The notes below the pieces were generated by a model, which had not been told where the DNA came from, did no database searches, and worked only from the letters and a program-made list of their open reading frames with translations. DNA of 64,000 nt from the NCBI GenBank assembly GCA_030533445.1, contig CM060068.1:31915510-31979509 (forward strand). The letters run 5' to 3'. This DNA is from Cyprinodon diabolis (Eukaryota > Chordata > Actinopteri > Cyprinodontiformes > Cyprinodontidae). Of the stretch, positions 40,375 to 50,372 are shown one piece after another; positions within the stretch are counted from its first letter, which is position 1, and each line of letters starts with the position of its first letter. A program made the translations under genes and the position numbers.

Positions 40375-41231
40375 TGTTGGGATCCTCAGGCTTGCCCACC
40401 AGAGGGCGCCGAGGATCCTCTTCCGCTCTTTGTTGTTTTTCTGTTAGGACTGGAGTTACTGTTGGAATCTGGAGCTTTACCACCTTCCTCCAGCACAGTG
40501 CGCCGTGGGTCTCCTGGTGCTGGAGTCTTCCAGCACACCTGAGACGCATCTACTCATCAGGAGACCTTCCCTTTATAAACACCTGCCAGACCTTGCTTCT
40601 ACGCCGCAGTGTTGATCTTAGTTTGGTTAGCAACCTGAGCCTCTGTTACTGAAAGAATCTTAGTTGTCTCTAGTGAGAGATCAGATTCTAATTCTCCTTT
40701 GTTTGTGCCTCACAGGAAACCTGTCGCTAGTCTGAAGCTCTGGGTGAGCTGCCTCACTGGAAACCTGTCTCTGGCCTGAAGCTCTGGAAGAGCTGCCGCA
40801 CAGGAAACTTGTCTCTAGCCTGAAGCTCTGGGTGAGCTTAACCTGCTAATCAGCCCTGGTGAGCCAACCTGAAGTTTCCTATGTGGAATTAACCTGAAGA
40901 CTCCTATGTGGAGTTTACCTGAAGATTCCTAAGTGGAGTCAACCTGAAGATTTCCTATGTGGATATCCCCTGCTGTTCTCTGTAATGAGCTGGAAGCTCA
41001 GATCAAGGTCTGTTATGCTAAGTCTGGAGCTAGACACTTAGCTCCTCATGAACTCTGCTAACCAACAGTCTCTGGTCCCAGTCAAGACTTCAGTGAACCA
41101 GCCCCAACCAGTTTCTGATCCAGTCCTTAATCGTGTGTTTTTTGTGAAACCTCAATAAACCTTTGAACTTTTTCCCTGCCTCCTCCGTGTGTGTTCTGCA
41201 TATGGGCTTGCATCTCTGACCCATCATGACA
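40375..41231 (+). repeat. 3' LTR, complete
   Basis: TG...CA ends, 857 bp. It contains the CTCF-like motif, a TATA box (CTTTATAAAC, about 40571) and a polyadenylation signal (TCAATAAACC, about 41152), as expected for U3-R-U5. Confidence 0.85.
40396..40410 (+). promoter_or_regulatory. CTCF-like motif in 3' LTR
   Basis: CCACCAGAGGGCGCC, identical to the copy in the 5' LTR. Confidence 0.5.
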
Positions 41232-41236
41232 GGCAG

Positions 41237-44149
41237 ACAAATTAAATCTTTTATTTTCATGTATAATAATTTACAGATACTTGTTGGACCTTAATCCTAA
41301 TGCTTAAGCATGACTTTTGAAATTAATAATCAAGTAATTAAGTATGAAACTAATAAGCTAAATAGGTCAATTAAAAAAAAAATAAAAATAAAGTAACTTC
41401 AGACCATTTAACACAAACATTGTTTTCAAAAACCATAACTGGGAGTATAATATAATATATCAATAATTAATGGACAAATAAATAATAATAAAAAAAGGAG
41501 TTATGAGTTAAATGTCTAAACTAAATACAGATTACTCATTGAACCTGCAGGTTTATTCTGACTGGGAGCAAAAATAATGTTCCAGGAGTTCTGGGTTGGA
41601 TCTGATAGAACAATTATGGAAAGCAGAACTTCCATTTCCAAAGACTTGGAGAGCATCACCAAGGATAAACTGCTAAAAATACCAGAGGAAATGTAACAAA
41701 AGCCAGTTAGCAGTAAGAGTTTGATAGCCAAAATACATTTTAATATTCATTTTTGCAAAATCTAATATATTTTTTTATTTTATTCCTTTAATTTCTTTTC
41801 CCCAATAATTTTTTATTTTTTTTAATATTTGTCTTGTTTTTTTGTGAAAAACAGAGCTCTTTGTTTGGACAAAATAATCTTGCTTTTAAATCTGCAAAGG
41901 TTTGTGATAATAAGAGGAAATCTTAAACTTTTTATAATATTATTTCTTTTGTTTTTTTTATAATGCAGATGTTACATCACTTTATCTGTAAGTATTCTCG
42001 ATTTTTGGTAGGTTTTGTTTTTTTTTCCATTACCACAGATTAGTTTCTTGAAAGATTCATCTTCTTTGGTGGTCTTAAAGGTAGTTTAATGATTATTTTA
42101 ATTGTCTACATTTTTTTTATTCTGTCTGACATCACATAATACATCGGTTTTGCTAGTTTCAAATAGTATTTGCATATGCTTTAGATATATTATGTTTTAT
42201 TGTAAGGTCTTGTAAAGTTTTATTTATGTTTTTGCTCTTTTTATTTGCCTCATTTTCCTTCAGAATTTTAACTTCAAACCTGACTTCCCTGGTTAAATAA
42301 AAGATAGATTAAAAAAAAATAGTGTAGGTAGATCTGTAAAAAAAAAAAAAGGTAGAAAGAAATCTCAGTATTTCACCCTCCTCCAACAGATGCTTGTTCC
42401 CCCCACCAGAGGGCAATGGTCAGCTACAGGTGACTCACTTTCTTCACTTCAATTTCCAGTTTCTGTGCAGAGAAACAGTGGACCGAAACTGTTCTGTGCT
42501 CTTTGTAGCTTTATATTGAGTATAATTACCTCCTATAAGTACTAAGTACTGCGCATGATGCTGTTTTATATAAGCTCCCTTCAAAACTAATGTGCCTCTG
42601 TGAGGCCAAACAAATTCATTTTAAAACGATCATTTTCAATATACATTCAAATCAACACTTACAGGTTGATCCAAGGACAATTATGCTTTGAAACCTGCTT
42701 AATGCATATTTCATCTGGCTTTCTGTGTTCTCTTTAAAACATCAAGTAGGCACTCAGAATTATAATTCATTTGATGTAAGTTTTACAAAGCCTGTCCTTG
42801 AAATAAAAAAAAAAAAACTTCCACATTCTATAATTTCTTCTGTGACTTTATTGTTTTGTCTCAAGTTGTTTTTGTGCTGAGTTACAAGCTTGGCTCTCTT
42901 ACTCGGGACAGTATTTATCTGATCTGACATTGTTTCATTAGGTATTAGTAATCATTTCAGTTGCACACAACATTAGAGTACTCCTGTTTGTAAAACAGCA
43001 GATGAGGCTAATGCCATCCTCTGGGGAGAAATTCAATATAATCTGTTAATTAAATGGAATAATTTAATTACAGTAACTTAGAAAGCATTCATCAATATAA
43101 TTGTTTTTGGAGCCGGCATCATAATTGAGGTTTAAGTGAAAACAAGTCCGTTTCTAATGCTGGTAATGTGCTGACATAGTTTTCCCACCCTCCATTTGTT
43201 CCTGTCTCTGATCTTCCACCGTGCCTTCTCTCTCCTCAGTGTTTTCTTTTTGATAGCCAGCCATACCGCATCAGCATTACCAAAACATTTATTACAGCCA
43301 TTTAATTTAACCTCTCTACAGGCAGGGACAAGAAGAGGGAGATGATACGGAGCCGCTTTGAAAGACTCTGGCTGTTCAGCCTCTAATCTGATCCTCTCCG
43401 TTGCCCTTTCATAACGACAGCAGAGTATTACCCCCTGACTCCAAACATACCTCTGCCATTTAAACTGTCTTAGATTTCACCACAAAGACGACCAAATAGT
43501 CAAATTCTTTCTTCAGGGCCTTAAATAATAAAATATAATTTTAGTCTAATCTGCCTAAAGAATTTCCTCTGTTTGAAGTTGACAGTGCAATATCTTCTCT
43601 GGAGGGAATAATTGGCTTTTGAGTACAGAAGTAGAGGCCTCTGAGGTAAGCCCCGGTGAAGGCCTGCACCTTACAGGTGCGTCCTTGGATGGACAAGCTC
43701 CCCGTTGTTCTCAGGAGAGGACAAGGGGGGTGGAGAGGTGGTCTGAAAGAATTCATCTGCCCAGTTGAAACTTTACAAGGCACCCACACAGCAGCAGCTC
43801 ACTGCGCTCTCAGATCCCTGAGCGGCCAGAGTGAAATGAACAAAGAGACGCTGATCTCCAGTAATTCCTCCTGTCTGCTGCAGCTGACAAATTCTTGTCG
43901 TTAAACTTTTATCATGTTGTCGCCCTGGTTTGTGGAATTGGTCTGCTTGTAATCTGTTTAATTCTGATGGCCATAAAGTGACAAACCTACTGACAGTTAT
44001 TGTCCAGAAACGTAAACGCTGGGATAGAGCACGCTTTGTGTGTCTCAGTTTGCTCACATTACTGCTAAGATCCTGTGTGGCCATTGATTATTGAGTTAAC
44101 CATTAATCTCCCCCTCATTTTTTTTTAAAGAAGAGATATTTATCAGTTA
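41237..44149. other. intergenic; one LINE/SINE-like tail and a possible conserved block
   Basis: 41237-42250 is AT-rich with nothing recognised. CTTCCCTGGTTAAATAAAAG at about 42285 looks like a retroelement tail. 43040-43480 and 43560-44080 are of balanced composition without recognised repeats and could be single-copy regulatory DNA. Confidence 0.4.
42403..42419 (+). promoter_or_regulatory. CTCF-like motif
   Basis: CCACCAGAGGGCAATGG matches the CTCF core on the + strand, outside any recognised repeat. Confidence 0.4.
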
Positions 44150-44600
44150 CAGTGCCTTGCAAAAGAATTCATATGCCATGAACTTTTATTTCCATGTTAT
44201 TGGTAAAACAACCATAACTAGGATTTTATGTGATGTACCGACAGCTTGTAAAACATCCTTTTGAAGCCATAAAAACAGAATACTTTGCAGCAGTTTAACA
44301 CTAAAAGTTGGAAAGTGTGGTGTCTGTTTGATATTAAGCCTCTTTTGTCTTTAGTTGCATCCAACCACCCATCCACTCTGAGCAAACTCACTCCTTGCCA
44401 TAGCATAATGGTGCCACCACCATGTTTTATCTTAAATGTCTAACATATCTACAATTTTTTGACATAGTGTAATGAACAGCCTTAAAGCTTCCTTTTAATT
44501 CTTTTCTTCTATAAAATTCAGAGCACAAATAATCTTGTGGTGGCTATCCAAACTGAATGCATGAGGGTATAAGTTGAACGTAACTGAAAAAAAAAGAAAC
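44150..44600 (-). mobile_element. Tc1/mariner-like fragment
   Basis: It starts CAGTGCCTTGCAAAAGAATT after TA and carries the antisense transposase signature ATGGTGCCACCACCATG near 44408. The right part is lost. Same family as 4288-5905 and 14903-16137. Confidence 0.65.
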
Positions 44601-44625
44601 AAGAAGCTTATGGCCCTTTAACGCA

Positions 44626-45090
44626 GGGGTTCCCAAACTGTTCAGCTTATGACCCCAAAAACAGCAGTATGACATATTATTGCCTACATAATTACTTCAT
44701 TCTGTATTTTTGATATACATATATGTGAAGGGAAGTTATTAGATTTTTACTTAAATCACTTTAATCATCATAGAATTTTTTTATATATATTCTTATTTAA
44801 AGGTACATTTGTTTATCTCATCAGGACATTCATTTTAGAGATTTCAAGATGTATTTTTGGACCTCCTTATATCTCAGGGATCAATTATATTCAGTTTATT
44901 CCTATAGTACCAACCCATAACACGTTGTCTGAAGGCGCTTTATAGAGACAATTAAATCAGATCATACAAAGAGTTTCAAAGTTTTCTATCTAATCACATC
45001 ACAATTATTGTGAAAATCATTTGCGACCCCCCTTCTTTGAGTCTCACAACCCCCCCAGAAGATCCTTACCACTACTTTGGGAACCTCTAC
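44626..45090. mobile_element. hAT-like non-autonomous remnant
   Basis: The left end CAGGGGTTCCCAAACTGTTC is an inverted match to the right end ACTTTGGGAACCTCT. Both are typical hAT termini, followed by GACCCC and its partner GCGACCCCCC. No clean 8-bp target duplication is seen. An inner piece (44888-44945) belongs to another repeat. Confidence 0.55.
44888..44945 (-). repeat. retroelement 3'-tail fragment
   Basis: ATTCAGTTTATTCCTATAGT, then a diverged GGCGCTTTATA, is the inverse of a common fish tail (GGCGCTATATAAATAAA). Other copies are at 59690-59725 and 62900-62966. Confidence 0.45.
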
Positions 45091-45370
45091 ACCATGCACC
45101 AGGATTTCTGGTGCTGCAATGGGGGCTTGTCCAGGCTTGCATTGATGCAAAGAACCAGCACTCTAAGCAACAGCATGCTATATGATTCTATGTAACTTTC
45201 AAATATAGTAACGCTCCATATATTTAAACTAAACATGGCACTATGGATATTCCGTAAAAATTCAAAAAATATCCACTGGACTTGGTTATCAAGATTTGAA
45301 GATGTTTCGCCACCTCTCCAGGAAGCTTTCTCAATTCAAAAGTCTGGATCCGCAGTGAGTTTGAGTCTTA

Positions 45371-46004
45371 GGCCCCGTCCACACGAAGTCAAAACGAACA
45401 TGAAACGCTGATATTTTCCAAAACGTTTGCCGTAAAGACGGAGACGTAAAATAAATGTGATCGTCCACACGAATGCATGAAAACGCTGCAAAATGTATGC
45501 CAGGCCTGTAAGTGGCGTTGTGGTGCCAAAGCAAAAATAGGCGACGAAATGTTGGGCATGCGCACTAATATTTATACATGGTTGCCCTGCGGGTCCATTT
45601 TCGTGGTTCAGTCAAATTCAGGTGCTGAACTATGTTGTTGATATTGCTCTGTTCTTCCTGGAGATATTCCAGAAGAAGAAGATTCTGTTGTAAGCCCGAC
45701 AGCAGGGTGAGTAGCATTAGCAGCAACCATTCAACACAGTACGGCGCCATTGTTGTTGTGATACTGTGTCGCGCATGCGTGTTTAGAGGCGACGCTATGA
45801 CGCATGCGTGTAAAAAAAAAAATGCGGTTAGAGCGTAAAGATGGAAACGCGAAAACGGCGTTTCTAAATCTTCCCACTCTGAAGGCTGAATAAAAAAAAG
45901 ATCGTTTACAGACCCCCGAAACGCCGGCTTCGTGTGGATGAGAGGCTGGTTTGGTGAAAAATTTGTGCGTTTAGGCCAGGGTTCGTCTTCGTGTGGACGG
46001 GGCC
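45371..46004. mobile_element. PIF/Harbinger-like miniature element nested in the Penelope-like copy
   Basis: Perfect 18-bp inverted ends GGCCCCGTCCACACGAAG (45371-45388 and 45987-46004), flanked on both sides by TTA (45368-45370, 46005-46007), the 3-bp duplication typical of PIF/Harbinger. At 634 bp it is too short to encode a transposase. A 158-codon minus-strand frame (45565-46041) crosses the element and may be a remnant of an original coding exon; I do not recognise a domain. Confidence 0.75.
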
Positions 46005-46187
46005 TTATATGGACAAGGCCTTCTCTTGCTTGGAAATGCAATGGTAACCGATGAATGGGTCGTTTAGTTCCATCGTTAGCCTGTAATATCTGAACCTGTC
46101 TATGTTTCTAGGGGTCGGTCGTTAAAGGGGGGATTGCCATTAAGGGGGGGATTATCTCCTGTAATACCTGAAACCTGTCTATGATTG

Positions 46188-47285
46188 TTAAGGGTCGGTC
46201 GTTAAGGAGGTATTGTTCACCGGCTGGAGCGGGTAGGTCCCTCGTTCCTCTGTAATTGGATGGGGGGTTTGGTGATATCTAGAAGGGATCATGTCTATGA
46301 TTGAATTGTATGTTTTTGGAAGCTGGAATCTGAGTCCACCACCTCTGTTTAAAGTTTGTTTTTCTCTCTTAACATAGATGGCTTCCTTCACGCCCCTCTC
46401 AAACCAACTATTTTCTTTATCCAGAATATGGACATTCTGGTCCTCAAAAGAATGTCCTTTGTCCACAAGGTGTAGGTGTACTGCGGAGTCTTGTCCAGAG
46501 GCGGCCGCTCTTCTGTGTTGGGCCATGCGTCTGTGGAGCGGTTGTTTGGTTTCTCCAATATAAAGATCAGAGCATTCCTCGCTGCACTGAACAGCATATA
46601 CCACTCCGCTTATATTCGGTCTGGGGGTTTTATCTTTAGGATGCACTAGCCTCTGTTTAAGGGTTTGGTTTGGCTTGAAATGTACTGGGATCTTGTGTTT
46701 GGAGAAAATCCTCTTGAGCTTTTCAGACACTCCGGCAACATAAGGGATTGTGATGTTTTTGCGTTTAATTTTCCCATCGCTGTCTTCTGTTGCGTGTCTT
46801 TTGGATTTCCTTGCTGATTTGATAAAAGCCCAGTTTGGATATCCACAGTTTCGGAGACCATCTTTGATGTGATTCTGTTCTTTTTGCTCCCCATCTGTTT
46901 TAGTTGGGACATGTTCTGCCCGGTGTTGTAAGGTTCTGATGACTGAGAGTTTGTGTTCCAGTGGGTGGTGTGAGTCAAAAAGAAGATACTGGTCTGTGTG
47001 AGTAGGTTTCCTATACACTTCAATGTTTAGGCTTCCATCTCCTTCCATGCTCACCAGGCAGTCCAGAAAGGGTAGTTTGTTGTCCTTGGCATCCTCTCTG
47101 GTTAATTTGATGTTACGGTCAACAGAGTTGATGTGTTTGGTGAAAGCTTCCACTTCCTCTAGCTGGATTTTGACGAACGTGTCATCCACTTATCTAAACC
47201 AGTGGCTTGGTGGTATTCCATTGAAAGTGTCTAAAGCTCTCTTTTCCATTTCTTACATGTAGAGATTGGCTACAATTGGAATTGG
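46188..47285 (-). pseudogene. Penelope-like polyprotein remnant: RT end plus GIY-YIG endonuclease
   Basis: An open stretch of 333 codons ends at 46188. It starts within the reverse-transcriptase palm (VDDTFVKI), continues through the thumb (LPFLDCLVSM, VYRKPTHTDQYL), and ends with a GIY-YIG domain: VVYAV about 196-200, LYIGET 209-214, the Arg-rich helix LHRRMAQHRR, Glu269 (VKEAIYVK) and Asn281 (LNRGGG). This combination is diagnostic of Penelope-like elements. Upstream the same frame is broken by TAA at 47190-47192, directly before VDD in the catalytic motif, and by TAA at 47253-47255. Similarity ends near 47285. The RT is dead; the endonuclease domain alone reads intact but lacks a start codon. 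Confidence 0.85.
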
Positions 47286-47361
47286 TTTTTTGAATTTTTA
47301 CGGAATGACTATGACCTGGATGACTGAGAACCTTCATCAGCATATGGCACTATGGATAATA

Positions 47362-49372
47362 TTCTTAATAAATGAATGGGTGTTGCAGCTTAGCAGAGTT
47401 TGTCATTTTGTCTCCTAAAATTGATCAGATATTCAGATATTATAGTGGTGCCCTGATGCTGCTACTGGTTCCTTCTGATTTTTGTAATAGGGGCAGTTAA
47501 TAGAGCGGAGATATTCGTCCCTTTCAGAGTGTGGCATTGAAAGCCGGTGAACATCTGCCCCAGCTCTGGAGAATCATATGGACGAATGCATTATTGGCCT
47601 TGTATGAATATTCCCTCCGATTTGGAATAATCAGGCAGCTATTCAGCAGCGAGATGGCTGTGCACAGATGCCAAAGCACAGCTGAGGGAAAGCACAACGG
47701 TGTAATGCTGCAGAAACACATATAAAACCACGGAAAAGCTGAATAATGCAGGTGTGCCTCTCTTCTGCTTGTTGTGCTTATCATACATAACAGCAAGGCG
47801 CCTTCTTTCATTCCCTTTATCTCTTGTTTCTTTTTTTTTCTTAACTTTTATCTTGCCCTGTTCAAGGTGATCCCAGCTTTGCATATGGCTGATTAATCTT
47901 ATTGCACAGTGGCTAACATTGATCACAGAAATGATTAGAAATGCATTAGTCAGCAGCCTGTTTGGAGAGGCAGGCTCTAAGTGCTGGTAGTGCCAATGCA
48001 TTTTCTATAGGTGTCCATGTTTTTAATTTTGTTATAAAGAATTTTGCAAATGGATGCACACATGCTGCCCAAATACAGCATCAAAGCTTTAATGCTTAGG
48101 GACATAATTTAATCTCCTAGATGGAAGGCCTGATGGGCTGTGTGGTAAAGGGATCCCTACTAAATTCATTATGCTAAAAGTTGCTAGATCTCACCAGCTG
48201 AAGAAAGCGTAGCATAACTAACAATACGTTTCGATTTGGTGCTTTGTTAGAATACATTGTGTTTTTGCATCCTGCAAAGAAAGGACAGTCTTATTTATAA
48301 GTTCATTTGCAATATCAAACCTTTCGTTAGACTGATACACTGAATCTTTTCACTTCCAAAAATGTAGAGTTGTTTTCCATGTTTCATGATGAAATTTTAT
48401 GCAAAGCCTCATCCATGTGGCTGAAATGGCACAGGGGGTTCTCATGAACCTGTGCACACAATTAACCCCCTGCTGCCTGCATTTAATATTGTAAATATAT
48501 GTTGTTTCCTTCTGAGCCCATGCATACTGTATCTAAGCCCCTAACACAATCACTTAGGGCTTTAGCAGAAGCAGATGTATGTTTTGAGCTTCTTTATGAT
48601 GTATTTTTGTTATATATATAAATATGATGTTACCTCTCCTGTAGTGGGGTTTTCCACATATTAGAATCCTAAGGTCACAACAGGCCTAAACCATAAGTTA
48701 CCTGAGCTGCTGGGTAGGTTACATAGCCCTCATGACAACATGGCTTTTGAAATACAGTATAAATCTCAAACTTTTATTTGACATCACATATTAAAAATGA
48801 GGGCACTACAATATGCCCAGTTTAAGAGAAATTATATGTTCTTTTTTTTTTAAATAAAAAAAAAAAAAAAAAAGATTGGCAGCATATGTGTGTGTGTGTG
48901 TGTGTGGGGGGGGGTTCATTTTGAGATAATTTTTCTGTTATTCAATACCTAATGTTAATCTTCTCTGCTACTTCAATGCTTGGGTCTCATTTCATGCATC
49001 CTCTATATAAATGTTGGTAAAGACGTTACAATTTATTTGTCTGTTCAATTTATTCCATTTTGTTGTTATGAGCTTCAAAGCAGAGAAAACAGGCCCTCTT
49101 GCAGTTTTTAAGGACCTGCTTTTAGCTGCAGACCTGCATACTCTAACTATTATATCTATTATATCTATACTCTTACTGTGACTTGGGTTTTCAGTTGACT
49201 GACTGAGCAGAATTATCTGATTGGTTTAATCTTTTCATTATTTAAATATCTCTAAATAAATCAGTTTTACACAGGATTTTGTATTTATTGTTTATTAAGC
49301 ATTATATCTTATTATATTTTAAAAACACATATTACACTTTATTTTGGATGTGTACATTTCTACTATAAAGCA
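47362..49372. other. intergenic; possible conserved block and simple repeats
   Basis: 47515-48010 is a repeat-free block of balanced composition (GAATATTCC, CAGCTGAGG and similar transcription-factor-like motifs). 48843-48911 is poly-A, then (TG)n and a G-run. The rest is AT-rich with nothing recognised. Confidence 0.4.
48843..48911. repeat. poly-A / (TG)n / G8 simple repeat
   Basis: A T9 run, A-rich stretch of about 20, then TG units and GGGGGGGG. Confidence 0.9.
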
Positions 49373-50227
49373 TAGATGCTCTATTGGATTGTGATCTGGT
49401 GACTGTGGAGGCCATTTGAGTACAGTGAACTCATTGTCATGATCAAGAAACCAGTCTGAGATGATTCCAGCTTTATGACATGGCGCATTATCCTGCTGAA
49501 AGTAGCCATCAGAAGTTGGATACATTGTGGTCATAAAGGGATGGACATGGTCAGCAACAATACTCAGGTAGGCTGTGGCGTTGCAACAATGCTCAATTGG
49601 TACCAAGGGGCCCAAAGAGTGCCAAGAAAATATTCCCCACACCATGACACCACCACCACCAGCCTGAACCGTTGATACAAGGCAGGATGGATCCATGCTT
49701 TCATGTTGTAGACACCAAATTCTGACCCTACCATCCGAATGTCGCAGCAGAAATCGAGACTCATTAGACCAGGCAACGTTTTTCCAATCTTCTATTGTCC
49801 AATTTCGATGAGCTTGTGCAAATTGTAGCCTCAGTTTCCTGTTCTTAGCTGAAAGGAGTGGCACCCAGTGTGGTCTTCTGCTGCTGTAGCCCATCTGCCT
49901 CAAAGTTCGACGTACTGTGCGTTCAGAGATGCTCTTCTGCCCACCTTGGTTGTAACGGGTGGTTATTTGAGTCACTGTTGCCCTCCTATCAGCTCGAACC
50001 AGTCTGGCCATTCTCCTCTGACCTCTGGCATCAACAAGGCATTTCCGCCCACAGACCTGCCGCTCACTGGATGTTTTTTCTTTTTCGGACCATTCTCTGT
50101 AAACCCTAGAGATGGTTGTGCGTGAAAATCCCAGTAGATCAGCAGCTTCTGAAATACTCAGACCAGCCCTTCTGGCACCAACAATCATGCCACGTTCAAA
50201 GTCACTCAAATCACCTTTCTTCCCCAT
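49319..50227 (-). pseudogene. Tc1-like transposase, catalytic Asp changed and C-terminus lost
   Basis: Starts at ATG 50227 (MGKKGDLSDFERGMIVGARR). Helix-turn-helix DNA-binding region about 1-115 (ISEAADLLGFSRTTISRVYR), then the DDE core. The first catalytic position reads WSNES (Asn155, codon AAT at 49763-49765), where Asp is required. The second is Asp246 (FQQDNAPCH), the third Glu283 (PDHNPIEHL), with 36 residues between them. After about residue 285 the frame runs into unrelated host sequence for 17 codons. No premature stop before that. Inactive for two independent reasons. Confidence 0.85.
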
Positions 50228-50372
50228 ACTGATGCTCGGTTTGAACTGAGATTGTCTTGACCATGTCTACATGCCTAAATGCACTGAGTTGCCGCCATGT
50301 GATTGGCTGCTTAGAAATTAAGTGTTAACGAGCAGTTGGACAGGTCTACCTAATAAAGAGGCCAGTGAGTGT
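49373..50372 (-). mobile_element. Tc1-like element, truncated at the 3' side of the gene
   Basis: The right end reads TCTACCTAATAAAGAGGCCA then GTGAGTGTA, the inverse of a common fish terminal repeat. The left part ends abruptly near 49373, where transposase similarity stops, so the left terminal repeat is missing. A related remnant is at 61130-61478. Confidence 0.75.

Larger units (their letters stand above)
38495..41231 (+). mobile_element. internally deleted LTR retrotransposon
   Basis: Two direct repeats start TGTTGGGATCCTCAGG (38495 and 40375). The second runs 857 bases to CATCATGACA, and GGCAG flanks the whole unit on both sides (38490-38494, 41232-41236) as a 5-bp target duplication. 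A polypurine tract (GAGGGGGGGG, 40362-40371) sits immediately before the 3' LTR. Gag, protease, reverse transcriptase and integrase are all absent. Between the LTRs is only a tandem-repeat region of the type found 3' of pol in some fish Gypsy elements (assignment inferred). Confidence 0.85.
45250..47343 (-). mobile_element. 5'-truncated Penelope-like retroelement
   Basis: A 15-bp direct repeat ATGGCACTATGGATA flanks the unit (45235-45249 and 47344-47358), as expected for a target duplication. Just inside lies a 21-bp inverted repeat (45249-45269 and 47286-47306), consistent with the terminal structures Penelope elements leave. The minus strand encodes the end of a reverse transcriptase plus a GIY-YIG endonuclease. 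The 3' UTR (46010-46330) has two imperfect copies of a unit of about 75 bp containing GGGTCGGTCGTTAA. A miniature transposon is inserted at 45371-46004. Confidence 0.8.

Noticed and set aside
39023..40652. Many long overlapping frames on both strands in the LTR element
   Set aside because: They result from stop-free tandem repeats; several frames are open at once, and the longest begins with GTG.
38495..41231. Array of repeats considered as CRISPR or satellite
   Set aside because: Units are contiguous coding-like tandem repeats without unique spacers and are bounded by LTRs and a target duplication.
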